This document shows positions 28,051-38,000 of a stretch of 54,418 nt of DNA, one piece after another. A model generated the notes under the pieces. It had not been told where the DNA came from. It did no database searches and worked only from the letters and a program-made list of their open reading frames with translations. The position numbers were made by a program, and so were the translations under genes. The stretch is taken from positions 1 to 54,418 of the forward strand of contig JAJOIN010000022.1 in assembly GCA_021209335.1 (NCBI GenBank), read 5' to 3'. Each line of letters opens with the position of its first letter. Position 1 is the first letter of the stretch. This DNA comes from Aeromonadaceae bacterium. GTDB taxonomy: Bacteria; Pseudomonadota; Gammaproteobacteria; Enterobacterales; Aeromonadaceae.

Positions 28051-29325
28051 GTGGCCAAACAGATCCAAGCTATTCGCGGCATGAACGACTGCCTGCCGGA
28101 GCAGACTCCGGTCTGGCAACTGGTAGAATCCTCCCTGCGCAACCTGATGGCCTCGTATGGCTATAGTGAGATGCGTATGCCCATCGTCGAGATGACCCAC
28201 CTGTTCAAACGGGCCATCGGCGAGGTGACCGACGTGGTCGAGAAGGAGATGTACACCTTCGAGGATCGCAACGGTGACAGCCTGACCCTGCGGCCGGAGG
28301 GCACCGCCGGATGTGTGCGGGCCTGTATCGAGCATGGTCTGGTCTACAACCAGGAACGTCGCGTCTGGTATATCGGCCCCATGTTCCGTCACGAGCGTCC
28401 CCAGAAGGGGCGTTACCGCCAGTTCCATCAGTTCGGGGTGGAGGTGTTTGGCCTCAATGGCCCGGATATCGATGCCGAGCTGATCCTGTTGACCGCCCGG
28501 CTGTGGCGTCAGCTGGGCATCAGTGAGCACCTGACCCTGCAGCTCAACACCCTAGGTTCCAGCGAGGAGCGGGCCGCCTATCGCACCGCCCTGGTGGCCT
28601 TTTTGGAGCAGCACAAGGAGCAGCTGGACGAGGATTGCCAGCGTCGCATGTACAGCAATCCGCTGCGGGTGCTGGATACCAAAAATGCCGATATCCAGAC
28701 GTTGCTGGTGGATGCCCCGCGGCTGGCGGATTTCTTTGGCGAGCAGAGCCGCGCCCACTTTGCCGGCTTGTGTCAGCTGCTGGACGCGGCCGGCATCGCC
28801 TACGAGGTGAACGAACGCCTGGTGCGCGGTCTGGATTATTACAACTACACCGTCTTTGAGTGGGTCACCCAGAGCCTGGGCGCCCAGGGCACTGTCTGTG
28901 GTGGGGGGCGCTACGATGGCCTGGTGGAGCAGCTGGGTGGCCAAGCTACCCCGGCGGTGGGCTTTGCCATGGGGCTGGAGCGCCTGGTGCTGCTGCTGGA
29001 AACCCTGCAGAAGACCGACAATGTCAAGGCGCCGGTAGACGTCTACCTCTGCACCATGGGAGAGGGGCTGACGGCCGCCGGTTTTGCCCTGGCCGAACAA
29101 CTGCGGGAGGCCGTACCGGGCCTGCGGCTGATGACCCACTGCGGCGGGGGCAATTTCAAGAAACAGTTGAAACGGGCCGATAAGGTGGGGGCCGAGTTGG
29201 CGCTCATCCTCGGTGAAGAGGAGGTGGCCCAGGGCGTGGTCACCGTCAAGGATCTCAAGCAGGGTGAGCAACAGACTCGCAAGGTCGCCGAGCTGATCCA
29301 GCTGCTGGCAGGCAAAGGAGCATAA
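28051..29325 (+). CDS. hisS: HisS, histidyl-tRNA synthetase
   Basis: Class II synthetase charging tRNA-His. The product is 424 residues, the same length as in E. coli. It has [14 protein letters not shown], motif 2 ([18 protein letters not shown]), the histidine-specific [14 protein letters not shown], motif 3 ([14 protein letters not shown]) and the C-terminal anticodon-binding domain. GTG at 28051 is chosen because it gives the standard N-terminus ([10 protein letters not shown]); the track's TTG start adds six codons. yfgM follows after two bases. Confidence 0.97.
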   Translation: MAKQIQAIRGMNDCLPEQTPVWQLVESSLRNLMASYGYSEMRMPIVEMTHLFKRAIGEVTDVVEKEMYTFEDRNGDSLTLRPEGTAGCVRACIEHGLVYNQERRVWYIGPMFRHERPQKGRYRQFHQFGVEVFGLNGPDIDAELILLTARLWRQLGISEHLTLQLNTLGSSEERAAYRTALVAFLEQHKEQLDEDCQRRMYSNPLRVLDTKNADIQTLLVDAPRLADFFGEQSRAHFAGLCQLLDAAGIAYEVNERLVRGLDYYNYTVFEWVTQSLGAQGTVCGGGRYDGLVEQLGGQATPAVGFAMGLERLVLLLETLQKTDNVKAPVDVYLCTMGEGLTAAGFALAEQLREAVPGLRLMTHCGGGNFKKQLKRADKVGAELALILGEEEVAQGVVTVKDLKQGEQQTRKVAELIQLLAGKGA

Positions 29326-29327
29326 TC

Positions 29328-29978
29328 TTGGAAATTTATAACTCAGAAGAGCAACAGGTTGAGGCGATCAAGCAGTGGTGGGCGGAGAACGGCAAGTCCA
29401 TCATCGCCGGCACTGTGCTGGGCTTGCTGGGCCTGTTTGGCTGGCGTTATTACACCGAGTATCGTGAGGGCCAGCAGGAAACCGCGTCCGCCGAATATGC
29501 CCAGTTGATGGAGCAGATGCAGGCCGGAGGTGAGGCTGCCATTAAGGCGGGCAGCGCTTTTGTTGCCGCGCATAAAGATACCTACGGCGATCTGGCGGCC
29601 CTGCAACTGGCCTCGGTGGCCATAGCGCAAGAGCAGTTGCCCTTGGCTGCCGAACAGCTCAAGCGGGTGGCCACCACCAGCGCGAATGCTGAACTCAAGC
29701 CGCTGGCAACCTTGCGCTTGGCGCGGGTACTGGGTGCTCAGGGCGAATACGCCCCGGCCCTCAACCTGCTGGATGAGCTCAAGGAGCCGGCCTACACCGG
29801 CCTGGTGGCCGAAGTGCGCGGCGATCTCTTCTTGTTGCAGGGCGAAAAGGACAAAGCCCGAACTGCCTATCAGGCCGCCTTGGCGGCAGCCGGCATCAAC
29901 GGTAACCCTGCCGTGACTGCCAAGCTGGATGACCTGGCGAGTGCCGAGGACAGTGCCGATGCCAAGCCGCAAGCCTAA
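29328..29978 (+). CDS. yfgM: YfgM, inner-membrane TPR ancillary SecYEG partner
   Basis: Membrane-anchored periplasmic TPR protein that in E. coli interacts with PpiD and SecYEG and influences RcsB stability. The 216 residues have a short cytoplasmic part (MEIYNSEEQQVEAIKQWW), one transmembrane helix (about 24-41) and periplasmic helical repeats. The start is TTG with AAAGGAG seven bases upstream; it aligns exactly with the E. coli ATG start MEIY. Its 3' end overlaps the bamB start by 20 bases. Confidence 0.94.
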   Translation: MEIYNSEEQQVEAIKQWWAENGKSIIAGTVLGLLGLFGWRYYTEYREGQQETASAEYAQLMEQMQAGGEAAIKAGSAFVAAHKDTYGDLAALQLASVAIAQEQLPLAAEQLKRVATTSANAELKPLATLRLARVLGAQGEYAPALNLLDELKEPAYTGLVAEVRGDLFLLQGEKDKARTAYQAALAAAGINGNPAVTAKLDDLASAEDSADAKPQA

Positions 29979-31155
29979 GTCTTTGTCTCGCTGGAGCCTG
30001 CCCCTGCTGGCCACCCTCACCCTGTCAGGCTGCTCCCTGTTCGGTGGTGAGGAGGACGTGGTGGTGATGGATCCTGTGCCTGAGGTACAGTCGCAGTTCG
30101 CCGCCAAGACACTGTGGAAGCGCTCGGTGGGGGATGGGGTAGGTCACTTCTACTCCCAATTGGCGCCCGTGATTGCCGATGACCGCCTGTTCGCCGCCGC
30201 CCGGGATGGGGTGGTGATGGCGCTGGATAAGCAGGATGGCACTGTGCTGTGGCAACAGGACCTGTCTGATCTGCCGGTAAATGAAGATCGCCGCAGCCCG
30301 CGGTTGGCCGGTGGTCTGGCGGTTGCGTATGGTCACCTGTTTATCGGCTCAGAGAATGGGGTGCTGTACTGCCTGTCCCAGGAGACAGGAGAGCTGGTAT
30401 GGCAGAGTCAGGTGGCGGGGGAGATACTGGCCGCGCCGGCGGTAGAGGATGGCAAGGTAGTGGTGAACACCTCCGCCGGCCGCTTGTTTGCCCTCAACGC
30501 CGACGATGGTCTGCTGCTCTGGACGGCCAGCGATGATCTGCCCAAGTTGACTCTGCGCGGCGTCTCTCGTCCTGTGATCACCTCGGGGGGCGTTTTGTAT
30601 GGCCGCGCCGATGGTCGTCTGAACGTGCTGTTGCTGGAGAATGGTCAGCTGGCACACATTGCCAAGGTCGCTAATCCCACTGGCTCTACCGAGCTGGATC
30701 GTATGGTGGACGTAGATGGGGCCCCCCTGGTGATCGGCAATGAGTTGTTTGCCATTGCCTATAATGGTGAGCTGGTGGCGCAGAAGCTGATCAGTGGCGA
30801 TGAGCTGTGGAAGCGACGCTATGCCTCCTACCAGGATCTGGCCTTTGGTCTCATCGATCTGGTGTTGACCGACAGCAAGGGCCATATCTATTCGGTGGAT
30901 CGCACCAACGGGCGTGAGCGCTGGGCCAATAATCAGCTTTCCTACCGTAACGTCACCGCGCCCGTGGTGTTGGGTGATCATGTGCTGGTGGGGGATGGCG
31001 AAGGGTATCTCTACTGGCTGAGCGACACCGATGGCCAGATAGTGGCGATGCAGCAGTACGACAGCGATGGCCTGTATGTGCCGCCGCTGGTGGATGGGGA
31101 TACCGTCTACCTGCAGACCCGCAGTGGCAAGCTGCTTGCCCTGCAACGCCCCTAA
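29959..31155 (+). CDS. bamB: BamB, outer-membrane protein assembly lipoprotein
   Basis: Lipoprotein of the BAM complex that inserts beta-barrel proteins; eight-bladed PQQ-type beta-propeller. The 398-residue product has a signal peptide with lipobox LSGC (C25). Repeated blade motifs include ALDKQDGTVLWQQDL, CLSQETGELVWQSQV and ALNADDGLLLWTAS. The ATG at 29959 is ten codons inside the track ORF and begins a proper basic n-region (MPSRKPKSLSRW). A terminator lies between it and der. Confidence 0.95.
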   Translation: MPSRKPKSLSRWSLPLLATLTLSGCSLFGGEEDVVVMDPVPEVQSQFAAKTLWKRSVGDGVGHFYSQLAPVIADDRLFAAARDGVVMALDKQDGTVLWQQDLSDLPVNEDRRSPRLAGGLAVAYGHLFIGSENGVLYCLSQETGELVWQSQVAGEILAAPAVEDGKVVVNTSAGRLFALNADDGLLLWTASDDLPKLTLRGVSRPVITSGGVLYGRADGRLNVLLLENGQLAHIAKVANPTGSTELDRMVDVDGAPLVIGNELFAIAYNGELVAQKLISGDELWKRRYASYQDLAFGLIDLVLTDSKGHIYSVDRTNGRERWANNQLSYRNVTAPVVLGDHVLVGDGEGYLYWLSDTDGQIVAMQQYDSDGLYVPPLVDGDTVYLQTRSGKLLALQRP

Positions 31156-31179
31156 CTGCCTGTCAAAGTTATGTTTTTT

Positions 31180-31214
31180 GGCTCCTGATCCTGTGATCAG
31201 GGGCCTTTGTATTT
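31180..31214 (+). terminator. Terminator-like hairpin between bamB and der
   Basis: 11-bp stem GGCTCCTGATC / GATCAGGGGCC (one T-G wobble) with a CTGT loop, followed by TTTGTATTT. It ends 16 bases before the der ATG, so some read-through into der is likely. Confidence 0.75.
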
Positions 31215-31230
31215 GATAAATGAGGTCATT

Positions 31231-32733
31231 ATGACACCTGTTGTTGCCCTGGTGGGCCGTCCCAATGTGGGCAAGTCCACCCTGTTTAACCGCCTGACCC
31301 GCACCCGGGACGCCCTGGTGGCAGATTTCCCCGGCCTGACCCGGGACCGTAAATACGGCCAGGCCAAGCTGGGCAGAATGGAATTTATTGTGGTGGACAC
31401 CGGCGGTATCGATGGCTCCGAGGAGGGCATAGAGCTGCACATGGCGGAGCAGTCCCTGCTGGCCATCGAGGAGGCCGATGTGGTGCTGTTCCTGGTGGAT
31501 GCCCGTGCCGGTCTCACCAGTGCCGACATTGGCATCGCCAACCATTTGCGTCGGCAGAAGAAGAAGGTCTTCCTGGTGGCCAACAAGGTGGACGGCCTGG
31601 ATGGCGATTCGGTGGTGGGGGAGTTCTACGCCCTGGCCCTGGGTGAGGTGTACCAGATGGCTGCGGCCCATGGTCGTGGTGTCCATGGTCTGCTGGAACA
31701 GGCCCTGACCCCGTATCTGGAAGATCTGCAGGGCGAGGAGGGCGGCGCTGACGGCGAGTCCGACGACGACGCTGAGTGGGACAGTGACTGGCAGCCTGAG
31801 CCGACCGAGGCGGAGCTGGCGGCGGCCGAGCAGGAGTCTATCGAGGATGCGGTGCCCTTTGCCGATCTGCCGATCAAGTTTGCCATCGTCGGCCGGCCCA
31901 ACGTGGGTAAGTCCACCCTGACTAACCGCATGTTGGGCGAGGAGCGGGTCATCGTCTTCGACATGCCGGGCACCACCCGGGACTCCATCTATATCCCGCT
32001 GGAGCGCGATGGTCAGCAGTACATCGTCATCGACACCGCCGGGGTGCGTAAGCGCAAGAAGGTCTACGAGACGGTGGAGAAGTTCTCCGTCATCAAGACG
32101 CTGCAGGCCATCGAAGATGCCAACGTGGTGATCCTGGTGATCGATGCCCGTGACGGCCTGTCGGATCAGGATCTCAGCCTGCTGGGCTTCACCATCCAGA
32201 CCGGCCGCTCCATCGTCATCGCGGTGAACAAGTGGGATGGCCTGGAGCAGGATGTGAAGGATGAGCTCAAGGAGGCGCTGGAGCGTCGGTTGGGTTTCGT
32301 TGACTTCGCCCGCATTCACTTCATCTCCGCCCTGCACGGCACTGGGGTTGGCCATCTGTTTGAGTCCATTCAGGAGGCCTACCAGTCCGCCACCCGACGG
32401 GTGAGCACCGCCATGGTGACCCGCATCATGCGCATGGCCACCGACGATCACCAGCCGCCGCTGGTGCGCGGTCGTCGGGTCAAGCTCAAGTACGCCCACG
32501 CCGGCGGCTATAACCCGCCGCGCATCATAGTGCACGGCAATCAGGTCAAGGATCTGCCGGACTCCTACAAGCGGTATCTCATCAACTACTTCCGCCGCGC
32601 CTTGAAGATCATGGGGACGCCCATTCATGTGGAGTTCCAGGAAGGAGAAAACCCCTTCGAGGGCAAGAAGAACAAGTTGACCCAGAGCCAGATCCGCAAA
32701 CGCCGTCGTCTGATGAAGTTTGTGAAGAAGTAA
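31231..32733 (+). CDS. der: Der (EngA), double-GTPase ribosome assembly factor
   Basis: Essential GTPase for 50S maturation with two tandem G domains. Each has a [10 protein letters not shown]-loop (near residues 8 and 220), and they are joined by a long acidic linker ([19 protein letters not shown]). A C-terminal KH-like domain follows ([22 protein letters not shown]). The product is 500 residues (E. coli 490). The ATG at 31231 follows GAGG at five bases; the track start is a TTG inside the preceding hairpin tail. Confidence 0.97.
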   Translation: MTPVVALVGRPNVGKSTLFNRLTRTRDALVADFPGLTRDRKYGQAKLGRMEFIVVDTGGIDGSEEGIELHMAEQSLLAIEEADVVLFLVDARAGLTSADIGIANHLRRQKKKVFLVANKVDGLDGDSVVGEFYALALGEVYQMAAAHGRGVHGLLEQALTPYLEDLQGEEGGADGESDDDAEWDSDWQPEPTEAELAAAEQESIEDAVPFADLPIKFAIVGRPNVGKSTLTNRMLGEERVIVFDMPGTTRDSIYIPLERDGQQYIVIDTAGVRKRKKVYETVEKFSVIKTLQAIEDANVVILVIDARDGLSDQDLSLLGFTIQTGRSIVIAVNKWDGLEQDVKDELKEALERRLGFVDFARIHFISALHGTGVGHLFESIQEAYQSATRRVSTAMVTRIMRMATDDHQPPLVRGRRVKLKYAHAGGYNPPRIIVHGNQVKDLPDSYKRYLINYFRRALKIMGTPIHVEFQEGENPFEGKKNKLTQSQIRKRRRLMKFVKK

Positions 32734-32841
32734 GCGCCGCACCGGCAGCCCGCCGGGCCGCGTTACAATGGCTCGCGCGGGCCATGCCGGCGCTTAAGCA
32801 GTGTGTGGGGGCTGTGGCTCCCCTGACATGGAGACATAGAG

Positions 32842-33072
32842 ATGGCGTATCTGTTGCATTGTCCGGCCTGTCAGGCCGAGGGGCTGGATCCTCGTCGCAG
32901 CGAGGCCAGCTGCACCCAGTGCGGCAAGGCATTTCGCCTGACCCCCCACTGTCCGGACTGTGACAGTGCGCTGGAGCGGGTGCAGGCCTGTGGCGCGGTG
33001 GACTTCTTCTGTAACCGCTGCAATAACCTGGTGTCCAAACGGGCGGCGCGCTACGACATACAGCCGCAATGA
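32842..33072 (+). CDS. yfgJ: YfgJ-type small zinc-ribbon protein
   Basis: Zinc-ribbon protein of 76 residues, with CPAC, CTQC, CPDC and CNRC pairs forming two ribbon-like knuckles. The ACGAVDFFCNRCNNLVSK end matches E. coli YfgJ, which is also the neighbour of der. Function is not established; nucleic-acid or protein binding is possible. GGAGACATAGAG precedes the ATG. The 108-base gap behind der contains a TACAAT but no good -35. Confidence 0.85.
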   Translation: MAYLLHCPACQAEGLDPRRSEASCTQCGKAFRLTPHCPDCDSALERVQACGAVDFFCNRCNNLVSKRAARYDIQPQ

Positions 33073-33091
33073 GGCACAGTGACCATGGTGC

Positions 33092-33122
33092 AAAAAAAGG
33101 AGCCTTATGGCTCCTTTTTTTT
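33092..33122 (+). terminator. Bidirectional terminator after yfgJ
   Basis: Perfect stem AAAAAAAGGAGCC / GGCTCCTTTTTTT with a TTAT loop and flanking T-runs on both strands. It can end yfgJ (plus) and the small arginine-rich ORF (minus). Confidence 0.93.
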
Positions 33123-33149
33123 CGATTGGTTAGGGTAGAGAGTCTGTTA

Positions 33150-33287
33150 TTAGTAGCTTTGTGTCAGGAAGAAGGACAAGCGGCGGGTGGCCAGCTTGCG
33201 CACGCGACGTATGGTCACCCGTCGGCGTTGCCCATACCAGGGTTCGGTACGTTTCCGACGCTGTAATACCCCTCTTTTTCTTCTCAT
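33150..33287 (-). CDS. Small arginine-rich protein of unknown function (45 aa)
   Basis: Not in the ORF track. On the minus strand, AGGAGG lies seven bases before an ATG that opens a 45-codon frame: MRRKRGVLQRRKRT, then EPWYGQRRRVTIRRVRKLATRR, ending LSFFLTQSY. Seventeen of 45 residues are Arg or Lys and only one is acidic, so it should bind RNA or the ribosome if made. I do not recognise the family. It starts 50 bases downstream of the mltF stop, after a terminator-like hairpin, and is followed by the strong terminator at 33092-33122. It may have its own promoter or be a read-through cistron. Confidence 0.6.
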   Translation of the reverse strand: MRRKRGVLQRRKRTEPWYGQRRRVTIRRVRKLATRRLSFFLTQSY

Positions 33288-33336
33288 AATGGTACCTCCT
33301 GAGGGTGGGCAGCCTGATCGACTGTCTGGCTCGATA

Positions 33337-34917
33337 CTAGCAGAAAATAACGCTGAAAAAAGCCCGCCGGGCTCTCAAGAAGAGGAGGGGATAGGGCCGT
33401 CGCCTGGTGGGGCTGTGGTGACTGCGGGGGGGCGTGGCGGGGGCCGGTGGTGGGGTGGACTGGGTGTCCGTGTCGCGACTCTCCGGTTGGCTGCGGGTGG
33501 CGATATTGAGCCAGCTTTGGCGAAACTGGCGCCGCTCCTCCTGCTGACGCTCGGTGGCATCGTACATGCGCAGGCTCTGGTAATAGCGGCGTATGTTGTT
33601 GACATAGAGGCGGGCTTCCCGGCCGCGGGCATAGCCGTAGCGGGTCTTGCTGTACCATCTGGCCTCGTGCAGCAGCGGCAGGCTGTCTTTCACATCCCGC
33701 CAGGCATCCGGGTTGCCGCCCCTGAGCTTGGTCAGGCGGCGGGCATCCAGCATGTGGCCATAGCCCATGTTGTAGGCCACCAGGGCAAACCAGATCTTCT
33801 CATCCTTGGGCACAGAGTCCGGCACCTTGTCGATCAACTGCCGCAGGTAGGTCGCGCCACCCTTGATGCTCTGCTCGGGATCCTTGCGATCGGCGATGCC
33901 CAACTCCTTGGCGGTGTCCTGGGTCAGCATCATCAGGCCGCGCACCCCTGTGGTGGAACGCGCCTCCTCGTTCCAGTGGGATTCCTGATAGCTGATGGCG
34001 GCCAACAGACGCCAATCCAATCCCTGGGCATAAGACTCAAACAGCTGGCGATACTTGGGCAGTACCTCCTTGACCCGTCGCAAGAAGGTGTGGGTATCCA
34101 CATAATCGAAGGTCTGCACATGGCCGAAGTACTTCTCGTCCAGCTGGGCCAGGGTGCCGTCCTGTTGGCGCTGGCCGAAGAAGTCGATGAGGGCGGCGTA
34201 CAGGGTATCGTCTTCCTGGCGCGAGAGGGCCCAGCCCACCGGGGTGGGGGGGGAGAGGGTCATGGCCTCAGCCAACTCGGGGTAGAAGCGCTGATTCTGG
34301 GCTAGCAGGGTGTCATCCACTATGGTGTAGGCGATCTTGCCCTCCGCCACCTCCCGCAGCAGGGCCTCGCTGTCGCCTTCTTCCTCCACCCGCCAGGGCA
34401 GGCTGTCAAACTGCTGGCTCAGGCCCTGCAGCAGATCCGCATGGCTGGAGCCCTTGACCACGACGATGGGCTCCTGGATATCGGCCAGTGAGCCAGGTCG
34501 CGGTCGGCCATTGCGATAGACCAGTTTCTGCTGCACCAGGTAATAGGAGGGGGTAAAGCGCAGCCACTGCAGCCGTTTGGGGGTGACCGCCAGGGCGGCA
34601 GCAATCAGGTCGACCTTGCCTTGGCTGAGCAGATCGAACAGTTGCTGGGTCTGGAAGGCGGGCACTATCTTGAGGTGCACGCCCAGGGTGTCGGCAAAGC
34701 GCTTGGCCAGCTCATAGTCCAGGCCGGTGGGCGTGCTATCCAACAGCCGGTAGGTGGTGCTGCTGTAGAGGGTGCCGACCCGCAATTCACCCCGGCGTTT
34801 TATTTCGTTGAGCTGTGATTGCCCGCCCTCCGGGCTACAGGCGCCAAGAAGCAAAACACCAATCAACAAAATCAACAGGTTAACTCTTGTATGGAATAGG
34901 CTAGCTCTACTGTGCAA
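33337..34917 (-). CDS. mltF: MltF, membrane-bound lytic murein transglycosylase F
   Basis: Lipoprotein that cleaves peptidoglycan glycan strands. The frame is 526 codons: signal peptide with lipobox LGAC (C27), a periplasmic binding-protein-like domain (about 40-270, [30 protein letters not shown]), then an SLT domain with catalytic E312 (SYQESHW) and [21 protein letters not shown]. The start is TTG; no ATG is available. The C-terminal 35 or so residues, after a G7 tract (C7 on the coding strand), are Arg/Pro-rich and run through a terminator hairpin, suggesting a displaced frame there. It is divergent from purL, as in E. coli. Confidence 0.92.
   Translation of the reverse strand: MHSRASLFHTRVNLLILLIGVLLLGACSPEGGQSQLNEIKRRGELRVGTLYSSTTYRLLDSTPTGLDYELAKRFADTLGVHLKIVPAFQTQQLFDLLSQGKVDLIAAALAVTPKRLQWLRFTPSYYLVQQKLVYRNGRPRPGSLADIQEPIVVVKGSSHADLLQGLSQQFDSLPWRVEEEGDSEALLREVAEGKIAYTIVDDTLLAQNQRFYPELAEAMTLSPPTPVGWALSRQEDDTLYAALIDFFGQRQQDGTLAQLDEKYFGHVQTFDYVDTHTFLRRVKEVLPKYRQLFESYAQGLDWRLLAAISYQESHWNEEARSTTGVRGLMMLTQDTAKELGIADRKDPEQSIKGGATYLRQLIDKVPDSVPKDEKIWFALVAYNMGYGHMLDARRLTKLRGGNPDAWRDVKDSLPLLHEARWYSKTRYGYARGREARLYVNNIRRYYQSLRMYDATERQQEERRQFRQSWLNIATRSQPESRDTDTQSTPPPAPATPPRSHHSPTRRRPYPLLFLRARRAFFSVIFC
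33355..33373 (-). terminator. Terminator-like hairpin inside the 3' end of the mltF frame
   Basis: On the minus strand, AGCCC / GGGCT with a GGC loop is followed by TTTTTC. It lies inside the annotated mltF frame, 20-35 bases before that frame's stop, but just after the stop of the alternative frame (TGA ending at 33375). Confidence 0.65.
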
Positions 34918-34986
34918 GGGTTTTCCCGGTTATCGGTTGCTCGGAATTTATACCAAAGCCCCAGTTGGTTGTCACACCCTTCTGCT

Positions 34987-35002
34987 GGCCAAACGTTTGT
35001 CT
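34987..35002 (+). promoter_or_regulatory. Possible PurR operator upstream of purL
   Basis: GGCCAAACGTTTGTCT contains the perfect palindrome CAAACGTTTG, the core of the PurR consensus ACGCAAACGTTTGCGT. It ends about eight bases before the purL -35. purL is a PurR target in E. coli; purR itself is outside the window. Confidence 0.6.
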
Positions 35003-35009
35003 CTTGCGG

Positions 35010-35038
35010 TCGACATCACAAAGGCCCCTCCCTATAAT
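35010..35038 (+). promoter_or_regulatory. purL promoter
   Basis: TCGACA (35010-35015), a 17-base spacer and a perfect TATAAT (35033-35038), followed by the GC-rich discriminator ACGCGCACT. It is nearly identical from CTCCC onward to the hisS promoter. Confidence 0.78.
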
Positions 35039-35084
35039 ACGCGCACTGCGTTTCCCCCCTCCCAACCAAACGAGAATTGGCACC

Positions 35085-38000
35085 ATGGAAATCTTACGAG
35101 GAGCGCCCGCGCTGTCTGAATTTCGCATCAGCAAGCTGCTGGCCAACTTTGCCGAACTGGGCTTGGACATCACCGACCTCTACGCGGAATATGTCCACTT
35201 TGCCGAGCTGAGCGCCCCCCTGGATGAGGCCCAACAAGACACCTTGGCAAAGCTGCTGACCTATGGTCCCACCATCGCCGAGCATGCCCCCCAGGGGGTT
35301 CTGTTTCTCGTCACTCCTCGCCCCGGCACCATCTCTCCTTGGTCTTCCAAAGCCACCGACATCGCCCATAACTGTGGCCTGAGTCAGGTGGTGCGGTTGG
35401 AGCGGGGCATCGCCTATTACGTGGCGGCGGCGAGCCTGGATGCCGAGCAGCGCCGGCTGGTGTCTGCCCTGTTGCACGATCGTATGATGGAGGTGGTATT
35501 TGACAGCCTGGCGGCCGCCGAGGCCCTGTTTGCCCATCACCAGCCCAAGCCCCACACCAGCGTGGATGTGCTGGGTGGCGGCCGTGCCGCCCTGGCCCAG
35601 GCCAACCAGCAGTTGGGGCTGGCGCTGGCCGAGGACGAAATCGACTACCTGGTGGCCAGTTTCCAGAAGTTGGGGCGCAACCCCAACGACATCGAACTGT
35701 ACATGTTCGCTCAGGCCAACTCCGAGCACTGCCGGCACAAGATCTTCAACGCCGACTGGACCATCGACGGGGTCAAGCAGGACAAGTCCCTGTTCAAGAT
35801 GATCAAGAATACCTACGAGCAGCACAGTGACTATGTGCTGTCGGCCTACAAGGACAACGCCGCCGTCATGGTGGGTTCCGAAGCCGGTCGCTTCTTCCCC
35901 AGCCCGGCAACCGGCGAGTATCAGTACCATCAGGAGCCGATCCAGATCCTGATGAAGGTGGAAACCCACAACCACCCCACCGCCATCTCCCCCTTCCCGG
36001 GGGCGGCCACCGGCTCCGGCGGCGAGATCCGTGACGAAGGCGCCACCGGCCGCGGTTCCAAGCCCAAGGCCGGTCTGTGCGGCTTCTCCGTCTCCAACCT
36101 GCGGATCCCCGGTCATCAACAGCCGTGGGAAACCGACTTCGGCAAGCCCGGCCGTATCGTCACCGCCCTGGACATCATGATTGACGGCCCCTTGGGGGCG
36201 GCAGCCTTCAACAACGAGTTCGGTCGTCCCAACATACTGGGCTACTTCCGTACCTATGAAGAGAAGGTGCCCAGCCACAACGGGGTGGAGATCCGCGGCT
36301 ATCACAAGCCCATCATGCTGGCCGGTGGTCTGGGCAACATCCGTGACGAGCACGTGCAAAAGGGCGAGATCCCGGTGGGAGCCAAGCTCATCGTGCTGGG
36401 TGGCCCGGCCATGAACATAGGTCTGGGGGGCGGCGCCGCCTCCTCCATGACCTCAGGCCAGTCCGCCGAGGATCTGGACTTTGCCTCGGTGCAGCGGGAC
36501 AACCCCGAGATGGAGCGCCGCTGCCAGGAGGTCATCGACCGCTGCTGGCAGATGGGGGAAGACAACCCCATCCTCTTCATCCACGACGTGGGGGCCGGTG
36601 GCCTGTCCAACGCCATGCCGGAGCTGGTGAACGACGGCGAGCGCGGCGGCCGCTTCGAGCTGCGCAAGGTGCCCAACGACGAGCCGGGCATGAGCCCGCT
36701 GGAGATCTGGTGTAACGAATCCCAGGAGCGCTACGTGCTGGCGGTGGCCGCCGATCAGCTGGCCAAGTTTGAAGAGTTGTGCCGCCGGGAGCGCGCCCCC
36801 TATGCGGTGGTGGGCGAGGCCACCGAAGAGCGTCACCTGACCCTGTCTGACAGCCACTTCGGCAACCAGCCCATCGATCTGCCCCTGGAGGTGCTGCTGG
36901 GCAAGCCGCCCAAGATGCACCGTGAGGTCAGTCGCCTGCCGGCCCAGGGCCAGGCCCTGCAGCTGGACGGCGCCACCGTCAAGGAAGCGGCCGAGCGGAT
37001 CCTGCGCCTGCCCACTGTGGCGGAGAAGACCTTCCTCATCACCATAGGTGACCGGACCGTGACCGGACTGGTGACGCGGGATCAGATGGTGGGCCCCTGG
37101 CAGGTGCCGGTGGCCGACTGCGCCGTCACCGCCGCCAGCTACGACACCTATGCCGGTGAAGCCATGTCCATGGGGGAACGTACCCCGGTGGCGCTGCTGG
37201 ATCACGGCGCCTCCGCCCGTCTGGCGGTGGCCGAGGCCCTGACCAACCTGGCGCCGGCCCAGATCGGCGACCTGACCCGGGTCAAGCTCTCCGCCAACTG
37301 GATGGCTGCCGCCGGTCACCCTGGCGAAGATGCCGGCCTGTACGAGGCGGTGAAGGCGGTGGGTGAGGAGCTGTGCCCCGAGCTGGCCATCACCATACCG
37401 GTGGGCAAGGACTCCATGTCCATGAAGACCCGCTGGGAGCAGGATGGTCAGCCGCGGGAGGTGATAGCGCCCCTGTCCCTCATCATCACCGCCTTTGCCC
37501 GGGTAGAAGACGTGCGCAACACGGTGACGCCGCAGTTGCGTCGCGATCTGGGGGAGAGCGATCTCATCCTCATCGACCTGGGCAACGGCAAGAACCGTCT
37601 GGGCGGCTCCTGTCTGGCCCAGGTCTACAAGCAGCTGGGCGAGGTGGCGCCGGACGTGGATAGTCCCACCCAACTCAAGGCCTTCTTCAACGCCATCCAG
37701 ACCCTGGTAGCCGAGCGCAAGCTGCTGGCCTACCACGACCGCTCCGACGGCGGCCTGTTCACCACCTTGGCGGAGATGGCATTCGCCGGCAAGACGGGCC
37801 TGACGGTGGCACTGGATCAGCTGGGCCATGACGATCTGGCGGTGCTGTTTGCCGAAGAGCTGGGCGCCGTCATCCAGGTGCGCCGTGACGACAAGGAAGC
37901 CGTGCTGACCACCCTGGCCGGTCATGGCCTGGCCAGCTGCACCTATGTCATCGGCAGCCTGAACGACGACGATCAGCTGCGCTTTACCCGCAACGGGCAG

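Noticed and set aside
30349-32742. Very long minus-strand ORF (797 aa) opposite bamB and der
   Set aside because: It spans two well-conserved genes and their intergenic terminator on the other strand; its sequence is low-complexity His/Gln/Gly-rich, typical of antisense frames of GC-rich genes.
32733-32841. Promoter for yfgJ in the der-yfgJ gap
   Set aside because: A TACAAT occurs at 32764 but no acceptable -35 lies 15-19 bases upstream; yfgJ may simply be read from der.
33187-34305. Plus-strand ORF of 372 aa opposite mltF and the small basic ORF
   Set aside because: It is antisense to the conserved MltF domains and lacks any family motif.
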